From assembly GCA_965205595.1 (NCBI GenBank), contig CBDBHI010000057.1, positions 1 through 64,000 on the forward strand: a stretch of 64,000 nt of DNA. The letters are read 5' to 3'. Below the pieces are notes generated by a model that ran no database searches, was not told the DNA's origin, and saw only the letters and a list, made by a program, of their open reading frames with translations. The DNA is from CATQHP01 sp965205595 (lineage in GTDB: Bacteria; Acidobacteriota; Terriglobia; Bryobacterales; UBA6623). A program made the position numbers and the translations under genes. Position 1 is the first letter of the stretch. The number at the start of each line of letters is the position of its first letter. Below, one piece after another: positions 25,478-34,661 of this stretch.

Positions 25478-25908
25478 TACAGCCAAGGATACTTGAGTTC
25501 GCCGCTGACACCCGCCTCGCTTTGTAGTTTGGCGATTTGAGAATTGCGATTGGGGTTTCGGGCACCCTACGCCCGAGTAGACTTCGACGCAATTTAAGGA
25601 GATATAAATATTTAAGCCCTCTTTCGGCTGTCGCCCCGCGTCGATGCTGCATCCATGGTCGCAATGCCCGAAAGTGCTATCGGCCCCCGGTCTGGAAACT
25701 CGGCAATAAGCGAGAGTTGAGTCGGGTCCTTTTGAGGACTGATCAGCAGGACCCGATTCAACGTATTCCGGAAATCTGCTTCGCCACCGCACTCCCTGAC
25801 GGTCGTGCCTCAGATTCTAGACTCGGGAATCTAGTCTCCAGGAGTTGCCGGCTCAGGACATTTTAGACGACACATCTAAACCCGCGGCGGCATTACAATG
25901 GCAGAACG
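25478..25908. other. Divergent promoter region, 431 bases
   Basis: Lies between the divergent phytase-domain and sulfatase genes and must hold promoters for both. TACAAT at 25894-25899 is a possible -10 for the sulfatase gene but no matching -35 is seen, and transcription from it would give almost no leader. No conserved RNA or operator palindrome recognised. Confidence 0.4.
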
Positions 25909-27321
<1,413 letters not shown>

Positions 27322-27345
27322 CCTCCGGGCGAGGCGTACCAGCTG

Positions 27346-29622
27346 CTAATCGGCGGCGATCAGCGACGATTTCGAATTCTCTTGCGCGTCGTGGACCGTG
27401 ATCGCTGACATCGCGACAACGTCCTCGACGTCAAACCCTTTTTGAAGGACGGCGACCGGATTCTTCATGCCCATCAAGATTGGTCCGATAGCGCGTGCTC
27501 CAGCCAACTCTTTCAATAGCTTGTAGGCGATGTTCGCCGAATCAAGGCTCGGGAAAACGAGCAAGTTCGCCTCCGATCGCAGCTTCGAAAACGGGAAGAA
27601 CTCCTCGGACATATTGTGGTTGAGCGCGGTGTCGGCCTGCATTTCGCCGTCGACGGCGAGGGTCGGGTCCTGGGCCTTGACGAGTTCAACAGCTTGGCGC
27701 ACTTTGTCGGACTGCGGATGACGCGCTGAGCCGAAATTCGAGAACGAAAGCATCGCGACACGCGGTTCAACGTCGAGTCGACGAGCCCGCCGCGCCGCCA
27801 GCAACGTCGTCTCGGCGAGATCTTGAGCGCTGGGATCGATATTGACTGTCGTGTCCGTGAGCAGGTAGATCTTGCGGTTGATGATCAACAGATATAATCC
27901 GGAAACCTTGCGCACTCCACGCCGAAGGTCAATCACCTCAAGCGCCTTACGCAGAGTTTCGGGGTAGTGCCGAGTGATCCCCGCGACCATGCCGGCAACG
28001 TCGCCGCGGCGCACCATCATGGCGCCAAACGTCGCGCGCGACTCAAGCATTTTGTAGGCGTGCTCCAGCGTGCAACCCTTGCGTTGACGGAGTTCGAAAA
28101 GCTCTTGGGCGTACTCGTCCCTGCTTGGAAATTCACGCGGGTCGATGATCTCCCAACCCTCCGTCGATAGGCGTAGCTCTTCAGCTTTCGCGCGGACGGA
28201 ATCATCCCAACCGAGCAACACCGGCTTGGCGATGTGCTCTTGTCGTAGCACGTGGGCTGCACGCAGGATTTTTTCGTTGTCGCCCTCGGGGAACACGATT
28301 GATTGCGGGTCGGCTTGAGCGCGTCGAATGATGAGTTGAAAAACTTCCTGCGAACTATCGAGCCGTACTGCCAACGACTTGCGATACTCTTCCGGATCAA
28401 CCCGCTTTTGCGCCAGGCCGGAGTCCATCGCCGCCTGCGCCACCGCACACGCAACGGCTTGCAAAACTCGCGGATCGAACGGCTTTGGAATGATATAGCG
28501 GGGCCCGAACTCGAGATCTTCCGAGGCGTAAATACGGCGGACCGTGTCGGGAACGTCCTCGCGCGTCAGTCGCGCCAGCGCCCGCACGGCAGCGAGCTTC
28601 ATCTCCTCGTTGACACCGGTGGCTTCGACATCGAGCGCGCCCCGAAAGATCGAGGGAAATCCGAGAACGTTGTTGACCTGGTTGGGATAGTCCGAGCGCC
28701 CGGTAGCAACGATCACGTCATCGCGTGTGGCGATCGCGGTTTCGTAGTCTATCTCCGGGTCGGGGTTAGCCAGGGCGAACACGATCGGGCGATCTGCCAT
28801 CGTGAGCAGCATTTCGGGGGTCAATACATCGGCCACGGAAAGACCCACAAAAATATCCGCGTTCTTGACTGCATCTTCAAGGGTGCGCAGATTGGTGTTC
28901 CGGGCGACCCTTTCTTTGAACGGGTTCATGCGCTCGGTTCTGCCCTCGAAGATGACGCCGAGCGAATCGACCATCAGCAGATTCTCGGGCTTTACGCCTA
29001 CGCGTTCATAAAGCCCGGCGCAAGACATCGCCGCCGCCCCCGCGCCGTTGACGACAACTCGTACGGAGTCGAGCTGCTTGCCTACAAGTTCAACGGCGTT
29101 TATTAGGGCCGCGCCGCTAATGATTGCCGTGCCGTGCTGATCGTCGTGGAAGACGGGGATATTCATTCGCCGTTTGAGTTCCTCTTCGATGTAGAAGCAC
29201 TCCGGCGCTTTGATGTCCTCGAGGTTGATGCCGCCGAACGTAGGCTCCAAAAGCTCAACCGCGCGAATCAACTCGTCCGGATCAGACGTGTCGATTTCGA
29301 GGTCGAATACGTCGATATCGGCGAAGCGCTTGAAGAGCACCGCCTTACCTTCCATTACTGGCTTTCCGGCGAGCGGTCCGATATTGCCGAGACCGAGAAC
29401 GGCCGAGCCGTTCGACACTACGGCCACCAAATTTGAACGCGCCGTATAGCGGCTTGCGAGCTTCGGGTCGCGCGCAATTTCGACACAAGCGTCGGCCACG
29501 CCGGGAGAATAGGCGAGGCTCAAGTCGAGCTGGGTGTCGGCCGGCTTAGTCGGAGTAACGGAAATCTTGCCCGGGGTGGGGAATGCGTGGTAGTCGAGGG
29601 CGGCCTGGTTGCGATCCGGCAT
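27346..29622 (-). CDS. maeB: NADP-dependent malic enzyme fused to a phosphotransacetylase domain
   Basis: A 758-residue MaeB-type fusion. The N-terminal malic enzyme half (residues about 1-420) oxidatively decarboxylates malate to pyruvate: LSLAYSPGVADACVEIA, RSNLVAVVSNGSAVLGLGN, FGGINLEDIKAPECF, FHDDQHGTAIISGAALINA and the nucleotide-binding VVVNGAGAAAMSCAGLY are all present. From about residue 430 the Pta-like domain follows (IVFPEGDNEKILRAA, FGAMMVRRGDVAGMVAG, ANLLVFPSLDSANIAYKL), which in MaeB proteins has a regulatory role sensing acetyl-CoA. I use the ATG at 29622; the frame is open to 29655. It converges closely on the sulfatase gene. Confidence 0.94.
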   Translation of the reverse strand: MPDRNQAALDYHAFPTPGKISVTPTKPADTQLDLSLAYSPGVADACVEIARDPKLASRYTARSNLVAVVSNGSAVLGLGNIGPLAGKPVMEGKAVLFKRFADIDVFDLEIDTSDPDELIRAVELLEPTFGGINLEDIKAPECFYIEEELKRRMNIPVFHDDQHGTAIISGAALINAVELVGKQLDSVRVVVNGAGAAAMSCAGLYERVGVKPENLLMVDSLGVIFEGRTERMNPFKERVARNTNLRTLEDAVKNADIFVGLSVADVLTPEMLLTMADRPIVFALANPDPEIDYETAIATRDDVIVATGRSDYPNQVNNVLGFPSIFRGALDVEATGVNEEMKLAAVRALARLTREDVPDTVRRIYASEDLEFGPRYIIPKPFDPRVLQAVACAVAQAAMDSGLAQKRVDPEEYRKSLAVRLDSSQEVFQLIIRRAQADPQSIVFPEGDNEKILRAAHVLRQEHIAKPVLLGWDDSVRAKAEELRLSTEGWEIIDPREFPSRDEYAQELFELRQRKGCTLEHAYKMLESRATFGAMMVRRGDVAGMVAGITRHYPETLRKALEVIDLRRGVRKVSGLYLLIINRKIYLLTDTTVNIDPSAQDLAETTLLAARRARRLDVEPRVAMLSFSNFGSARHPQSDKVRQAVELVKAQDPTLAVDGEMQADTALNHNMSEEFFPFSKLRSEANLLVFPSLDSANIAYKLLKELAGARAIGPILMGMKNPVAVLQKGFDVEDVVAMSAITVHDAQENSKSSLIAAD

Positions 29623-29647
29623 GCACCTAGTCTCGCACTGGGTGCGC

Positions 29648-31015
29648 TCAAGCAATGATGTCGTGCAGCACCTTGCCGTGGACGTCGGTCAGCCGGAAGT
29701 CGCGCCCGGCGTGGCGGTAGGTTAATTTCTCGTGGTTCAGCCCGAGTTGATTGAGAATCGTGGCCTGATAGTCGTGAACCGAGCACACGTCCTCCGCCAC
29801 CTCGTAACCCATCTCATCGCTGGCGCCGTATACGGTTCCGCCCTTGATCCCGCCGCCGGCAAGCCAGGAGCTGTATACCCGCGCGTGGTGGCCGCGCCCT
29901 TCGGCGTTCGCCGACGGGGTCGTTGGCGTGCGGCCGAATTCGGTAGTCCAGGCAACGATCGTATCTTCGAGCATGCCTCGCGACTTGAGGTCTTTCAGCA
30001 ACCCCGCGATAGGTTGGTCGACGTTAGGAGCGAGCTTGTTGTAATGTGCCATCTTGGCGTGGGCGTCCCAGTTTTTCTCGATCGAGGTACCGCCATCAAT
30101 CAGCTCGATGAAGCGCACGCCGCGCTCCGCGAGTCTACGCGCCACGATGCACTGCCAGGCGAATCCTTCGGTGTTGCCGCGCTCAAGGCCGTACAGTTTC
30201 AAAGTCGCGTCGGACTCTTGAGACAGATCGAAAGCCGCCGGTGCTTCGGCTTGCATCCCAAACGCCGTTTCAAACGATTTGATGCGGGCGGTGAGGTTGG
30301 AGTCAAGTTCGCGCCCTTTCAAGTGTTGCCGGTTGAAGAACTCGAGCATGTCGAGCTCGGTCTTCTGAGCCGCCGCGGTCGCCGAACGGCGGTGCATATT
30401 GGCGATCGGCTCGTCGCCGGGCATGATCCGCGTGCCTTGATGCAAGACGGGCAGAAAGTCCGAGCCCCACACCTGGCCGCCGGCGTAGGGAATTTCCGGC
30501 GCGATCACCATGAACGACGGCAGGTTTTGGTTCTCAGTGCCGAGACCGTAGCTGACCCACGAGCCGATACTCGGTCGATTGAACGTAGCTGAGCCGGTAT
30601 GAATACCGATCGTGGCGCCGAAGTGATCGCCATTGATGTTTTTCATCGAACGGATTACCGCGATGTCGTCGACCACGCCGCCAATATGCGGAAACAAGTC
30701 GCTGACTTCGATCCCGCTCTGACCATAGGGCCTGAAGGCCCAGTCCGAGCCTTTGTAAACACTCCTACGATGAGGCTCGTTGTGGTGTTCGCGTAAGAAT
30801 GGCTTGTGGTCGAAAGTGTCGACGTGCGAGACGCCGCCGGTCATAAATAGGAAGATGACGCGCTTAGCCTTGGGCTCGAAATGGGGCTTTAGCGGCGCTA
30901 GCGGGTTGTCGGTCGGCGCGCCCATCATCTCCGACAACAGAGCGGGCAGCAGCATGCCGCCACCCGCAAGCGAACGAATCGTTTGACGTCGGCTGAGATT
31001 CCATCGACGATTCAT
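29648..31015 (-). CDS. DUF1501 protein, unpaired
   Basis: A 455-residue DUF1501 protein, about 30 residues shorter than the one at 20262. The twin-arginine start is LSRRQTIRSLAGGGMLLPALL. Signatures KRVIFLFMTGGVSHVDTFDHKP, YGQSGIEVSDLFPH, RFIELIDGG, TIVAWTTEFGRTPTTP, GRGHHARVYSSWLAGGGIKGG and VHDYQATILNQLGLNHEKLT are complete. Unlike the first DUF1501 gene it has no DUF1549/DUF1553 partner upstream: the region upstream is the divergent queuosine-precursor transporter gene. It lies 25 bases upstream of maeB on the same strand. AAGGG lies 5 bases before the ATG. Confidence 0.92.
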   Translation of the reverse strand: MNRRWNLSRRQTIRSLAGGGMLLPALLSEMMGAPTDNPLAPLKPHFEPKAKRVIFLFMTGGVSHVDTFDHKPFLREHHNEPHRRSVYKGSDWAFRPYGQSGIEVSDLFPHIGGVVDDIAVIRSMKNINGDHFGATIGIHTGSATFNRPSIGSWVSYGLGTENQNLPSFMVIAPEIPYAGGQVWGSDFLPVLHQGTRIMPGDEPIANMHRRSATAAAQKTELDMLEFFNRQHLKGRELDSNLTARIKSFETAFGMQAEAPAAFDLSQESDATLKLYGLERGNTEGFAWQCIVARRLAERGVRFIELIDGGTSIEKNWDAHAKMAHYNKLAPNVDQPIAGLLKDLKSRGMLEDTIVAWTTEFGRTPTTPSANAEGRGHHARVYSSWLAGGGIKGGTVYGASDEMGYEVAEDVCSVHDYQATILNQLGLNHEKLTYRHAGRDFRLTDVHGKVLHDIIA

Positions 31016-31048
31016 GGCACCCTTATATTACCTCTGGAAACTAGACTC

Positions 31049-31729
31049 ATGCGACGCTACGACTTCGTTTTCCTTGTACTCTCGGGAATCTTTCTGTCGA
31101 GTCTGGTCATCGCAAACACGCTGGTGTTTAAATTCTTTGACATTAACCTTCCCTTCGTGGGAGTCGCGACGCTGAGCGTTGGAATCTTGCCCTATCCGGT
31201 CACGTTCTTGTGCACTGATCTCATCAGCGAGCTGTACGGCCAAAAGCGCGCGGATTCGCTCGTCATCACAGGCCTTGTCGTGAGCCTCTACATGATGCTG
31301 ATTTTGCAGATCGGCCGCGCCGTGCCGCTGTCGCATTTGCAGGATGTGACGATTCAAGAGCACTACCTCGCGGTATTTGGTCAGAGCACGCGGGCAATCT
31401 TCGCGAGCATGGTGGCTTACTTGTTCGCCCAGTTTATCGACGTTCGCTTGTACCACTTCTGGCGGCGAGTCACTGATGGCAAGCACCTCTGGCTTCGCAA
31501 TAACGCTTCCACGATGCTCAGCCAACTGGTCGACACTGCCGCGGTAGTAACGATACTGTTCTACGGAATTTGGACTACTGAGCAGATCATCAACGTCATC
31601 ATCGCGGGCTACATTTTCAAGCTACTCGTGGCGCTGTGCGACACGCCGCTGATGTATTTAGGCGCCCGATTATTTCGGGATATCGAGAGCGAATCGCGCT
31701 CGAATGGGCTGATTCATGAAGCGGCCTAA
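31049..31729 (+). CDS. Queuosine precursor transporter (YhhQ/VUT family)
   Basis: A 226-residue membrane protein importing a 7-deazaguanine precursor (preQ0/preQ1) for tRNA queuosine synthesis. Six hydrophobic segments are visible, with the family motifs IANTLVFKFFDI, YPVTFLCTDLISELYGQKRAD (the hallmark C-T-D-x-x-x-E-x-Y-G), FGQSTRAIFASMVAYLFAQFIDVRLYHFWR (spread over about residues 107-137) and NNASTMLSQLVDTAAVV. I start at the ATG 31049 rather than 30983 because the protein then begins directly before the first membrane helix and does not overlap the divergent DUF1501 gene. Confidence 0.92.
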   Translation: MRRYDFVFLVLSGIFLSSLVIANTLVFKFFDINLPFVGVATLSVGILPYPVTFLCTDLISELYGQKRADSLVITGLVVSLYMMLILQIGRAVPLSHLQDVTIQEHYLAVFGQSTRAIFASMVAYLFAQFIDVRLYHFWRRVTDGKHLWLRNNASTMLSQLVDTAAVVTILFYGIWTTEQIINVIIAGYIFKLLVALCDTPLMYLGARLFRDIESESRSNGLIHEAA

Positions 31730-31734
31730 AGAGG

Positions 31735-32040
31735 TTACGCTTTTTCGAGAACCTTGAGTTGCACTGAAGTCACCATGCCCTTGGTTGCTTCGCGCAAGGC
31801 CGCCATATGCGGAGCCTTGGAGTGCGCGTCCAGGGCATCCATGGTCTCCCAGCGTTCGAGGACCGTGACGACCAGAGGATCTTTGGCTTGCCGATCCCAG
31901 CCTGAATCGAAGTCGATGTTGGGGTCGTAGAAAACGCATCCCTCTTCGCCGAGAACGTTGGGCACGTTCGCTTTGAAAAGTTCGAGCCACTCGTCGAATA
32001 CGTCTTCGCGGATGGTCAGCGACGCGACAACATTGATCAT
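31735..32040 (-). CDS. Antibiotic biosynthesis monooxygenase (ABM) domain protein
   Basis: A 101-residue single ABM-domain protein with a ferredoxin-like dimeric fold. It opens INVVASLTIREDVFDEWLELF, continues GCVFYDPNIDFDS and PLVVTVLERWETMDALDAHS, and ends HMAALREATKGMVTSVQLKVLEKA, all standard for this family of small oxygenases or quinol/heme-modifying proteins. I start at the ATG 32040 because GGAGA lies just ahead; the open frame to 32094 would be a non-conserved extension. It converges on the transporter gene with a 5-base gap. Confidence 0.85.
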   Translation of the reverse strand: MINVVASLTIREDVFDEWLELFKANVPNVLGEEGCVFYDPNIDFDSGWDRQAKDPLVVTVLERWETMDALDAHSKAPHMAALREATKGMVTSVQLKVLEKA

Positions 32041-32140
32041 GGGGTCTCCTTCAGGCGATCGACTATTGTAGATCAGCCGCTGACGGCGGGGCACACGAAA
32101 TAGACCGCGACATGCCGCGCAGCTCAGTACTCTCCGCAGC

Positions 32141-32944
32141 TCAAACGGGCAGTTTGACCCACAAGCTCGCGATGACGGCCGCAGCGATGAAAAACAGATA
32201 GTAGGCGAAGCGCCTGGTCATTTCTCGCTGCGACACGCGGAGCGTTAGGTGTGGGCCGATCTGGGCGCCGATCGCTACGAACGTGCTAAGCGCGAACATC
32301 TGTAGCCAGTCGATCGAGCCTGCCGCGACGTGTCCTGTTAGCCCACCCGCGGCTGTCAGGCAGACCATAAACGCCGAAGATCCGAATGCGATGTCGATGG
32401 GCACGCCAAACAGTCGCACCATCATTGGAATTTTGAGAAATCCGCCGGCAGCACCGGTCAGGCCCGCCGTTATGCCAATCAGAAACGACAGCGGCAAACC
32501 GGCGGCGAGGTTCACTCGGTAGTGAGCCGATCCGAACGTGCGCATCCAATGCCAAGGCCTTTCCTTCACCAACCCGACCGGAGGGTCAACTTCTTTCAGC
32601 ATCACGATGGCGGCGCAAACCACAAGTACCGCCAGCACGATAGTAAGCGTCGTAGCGGAAAAACTACGGGCAAAATAGCCGCTCGCGAATGCGCCCACGA
32701 AACTAGTCGATTCGAGAACGAATGCTAACTTCCAATCCACTTTGCCTGCCTTTCGGAAGACAAGAACCGCTGACAGCGATGTCACGATCGTGAACCACTG
32801 GCTACGAACAACCGCTTCGTGAAAATCGACGCCAAACAGGACCTGGATGGGCGTGTAGAGCACACCGCCGCCTTGGCCGTGCATCGAAAATCCGATGGCA
32901 CTCAGCCCGAGGATTGCGGCAAGTATAAAGAACTGGATTCCCAC
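32141..32944 (-). CDS. TauE/SafE-family sulfite/sulfonate exporter-like permease
   Basis: A 267-residue integral membrane protein with about eight hydrophobic segments. The two halves repeat the family pattern: GQGGGVLYTPIQVLFGVDFHEAVVRS near residue 25 and GLTGAAGGFLKIPMMVRLFGVPIDIAFGSSAFMV near residue 165, each a G-x-G-G-G-x-x-x-x-P turn. Members export sulfite, sulfoacetate or similar organosulfur anions. A nearby sulfatase could give a sulfur context, but the two are 5 kb apart, so I do not infer a link. The start is a GTG at 32944. Confidence 0.88.
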   Translation of the reverse strand: MGIQFFILAAILGLSAIGFSMHGQGGGVLYTPIQVLFGVDFHEAVVRSQWFTIVTSLSAVLVFRKAGKVDWKLAFVLESTSFVGAFASGYFARSFSATTLTIVLAVLVVCAAIVMLKEVDPPVGLVKERPWHWMRTFGSAHYRVNLAAGLPLSFLIGITAGLTGAAGGFLKIPMMVRLFGVPIDIAFGSSAFMVCLTAAGGLTGHVAAGSIDWLQMFALSTFVAIGAQIGPHLTLRVSQREMTRRFAYYLFFIAAAVIASLWVKLPV

Positions 32945-33013
32945 GGGAAAAGCTTTTAGGATAGCGTTCCCAGCAGAATGTGCCGGTTGGTTTGAATCAC
33001 TCGCGTGTTGCCG

Positions 33014-33928
33014 CTAGTGGTGGTGTTCCAACACCTGCTCGGAGCAAATCTCGTCTGAGTGCTCGCAGCACTCGTGCTCAAATTGCACGGTGGTGTGGTG
33101 GATGCTAAAGCTCGACGCGAGCACTTGATTGATGCGCCTGAGAATCACGTCGCTTGCCGACAGAGGCAAGTCGGGTATGACGGCATGACAGCTTAGCGCG
33201 TGCGAGTTCGACGACAGGCTCCAGATGTGCAAATCGTGGACATCGATCACGCCGTCGACATCGCGCAGTGACGCTTGCACCTCGTCGCGCGTCATCCCCC
33301 GAGGCAGGCCTTCAAGCAAAATATTGAGCGATTCGCGAATGATGTCCCAACCGCTCCACAAGATCAGCACACCGATTAGAACCGAGAGCAGTGGGTCGAT
33401 CCAAAGCAGGCCCGTGGCCGCGATTGCGAATCCGCCAACTATGATTCCGACGGACGATAGAGCGTCGCCAAGCATGTGCATGAACGCGCCGCGAATGTTG
33501 ATGTCGTGCTTGCTATCGGCATGCAGCGCAACCATGACGATGATATTCACGATCAGGCCGGCGATCGCCACGATGATCATGATGTCTTCTTCGACCGCGC
33601 GTGGGGCCAGGAAGCGCTCGTAGCTTTCGTAAAAAATGAAAAAGGCGAGTATGACGAGGGTTAAGGCGTTGACGAACGCGGCCAGAACGCCGGCGCGGTG
33701 GTAGCCAAAAGTTTTCGACTCATCGGGTGGTTTGGCTTGCAGGTAGACCGCGAACCATGCCAGCCCCAGCGCGAGCGCATCGGTGAAATTGTGGCCGGCG
33801 TCGGAGAGCAGCGCCAGGCTATCGGCGCGGATGCCGGCTGCGAACTCGATGACGATGAACGCCGCCGTTACCCACAGAGAAATCTGCAGTTTTCTGCCGG
33901 TTAGATGGCTATGATCGTGCGCGTGCAC
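33014..33928 (-). CDS. Cation diffusion facilitator (Zn/Co/Cd efflux)
   Basis: A 304-residue CDF transporter exchanging divalent metal (probably Zn) for protons at the inner membrane. Six membrane segments are seen, with the metal-site pattern SLALLSDAGHNFTDALALG (HxxxD in helix 2) and NIRGAFMHMLGDALSSVGI (HxxxD in helix 5). Both termini are histidine-rich (HAHDHSH at the start, LEHHH at the end), and the cytoplasmic domain carries VHDLHIWSLSSNSHALSCHAVI. The start is a GTG at 33928. No metal-responsive regulator is adjacent. Confidence 0.93.
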   Translation of the reverse strand: MHAHDHSHLTGRKLQISLWVTAAFIVIEFAAGIRADSLALLSDAGHNFTDALALGLAWFAVYLQAKPPDESKTFGYHRAGVLAAFVNALTLVILAFFIFYESYERFLAPRAVEEDIMIIVAIAGLIVNIIVMVALHADSKHDINIRGAFMHMLGDALSSVGIIVGGFAIAATGLLWIDPLLSVLIGVLILWSGWDIIRESLNILLEGLPRGMTRDEVQASLRDVDGVIDVHDLHIWSLSSNSHALSCHAVIPDLPLSASDVILRRINQVLASSFSIHHTTVQFEHECCEHSDEICSEQVLEHHH

Positions 33929-34004
33929 GGCTCTTTTATCTTAGACCGTGTACGGCGTCGTTCGAGGTCATCGTTTGCGTACGAACGAATTTGCGACCAG
34001 CGGG

Positions 34005-34661
34005 CTAGTGGCAGCCCATGCAGCCGAAGTTACGTCCGTGGCAAGGCTGACACGACTGTTTGTCTAGGCCGATTTTGCCGGTCGAATGCAGGTCGATAAA
34101 AGTTCTAGTGTGATCGGCGGGAAGCAGTTTGATGCCCTGGTTGTGGCAATCGGGGCACGTGAATGGGTTATCGATTTCGGTGTGGCAGACGATGCAGTCG
34201 GCCATTTGAGGCATATGCGCTTTCTCCACAACCGCCATGCTTTCATTCAGGCCGCGATGGCAGGCGACGCAACTATTTTCCGTATCAAGAAAACGTCGGA
34301 TGTCACCCGGCTTGCCAAAATACTTATCGCTGTCGATGGCCGCGGCGATTTTTTCGGCGGCATTGCCCATCTTGAGATGCTGCTCGTGATTGAAACGGTA
34401 GGTGCGCTCGGGCGGCTGTTTCGCCTGCAACGGTGTGAGATCTATTGTTGGAGCTACCTGGCCGTTGTGGCAAAGTTCGCAGGTCTTTACGCCCGGCAGC
34501 AAGTGGTCAGCGACGGTGTTACTGGTCGAGGCCGAGGCGTGACATGTCGTGCACTGGAGTCCTTTTTCTAGGTGTGTCTTATGCGGGAAGGCCCAGCCCT
34601 GGCCGAAGACGGCTCCGCTTGCCATCAGCAGCCCGCAGGCGATGACGCAGGCAACTCTCAA
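34005..34661 (-). CDS. Periplasmic heptaheme cytochrome c
   Basis: A 218-residue exported multiheme cytochrome. A signal peptide (RVACVIACGLLMASGAVFG) precedes seven CxxCH sites at residues 37-41, 61-65, 131-135, 156-160, 169-173, 204-208 and 214-218; the last heme site is the C-terminus itself. Distal histidines occur in FPHKTH and FNHEQH, as in cytochrome c7/c3-type proteins with bis-His hemes. It would carry electrons in the periplasm. The start is a TTG that shares bases with the uvrA stop (TTGA), so translation is probably coupled to uvrA, an unexpected pairing. No cytochrome maturation genes are in the window. Confidence 0.9.
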   Translation of the reverse strand: MRVACVIACGLLMASGAVFGQGWAFPHKTHLEKGLQCTTCHASASTSNTVADHLLPGVKTCELCHNGQVAPTIDLTPLQAKQPPERTYRFNHEQHLKMGNAAEKIAAAIDSDKYFGKPGDIRRFLDTENSCVACHRGLNESMAVVEKAHMPQMADCIVCHTEIDNPFTCPDCHNQGIKLLPADHTRTFIDLHSTGKIGLDKQSCQPCHGRNFGCMGCH

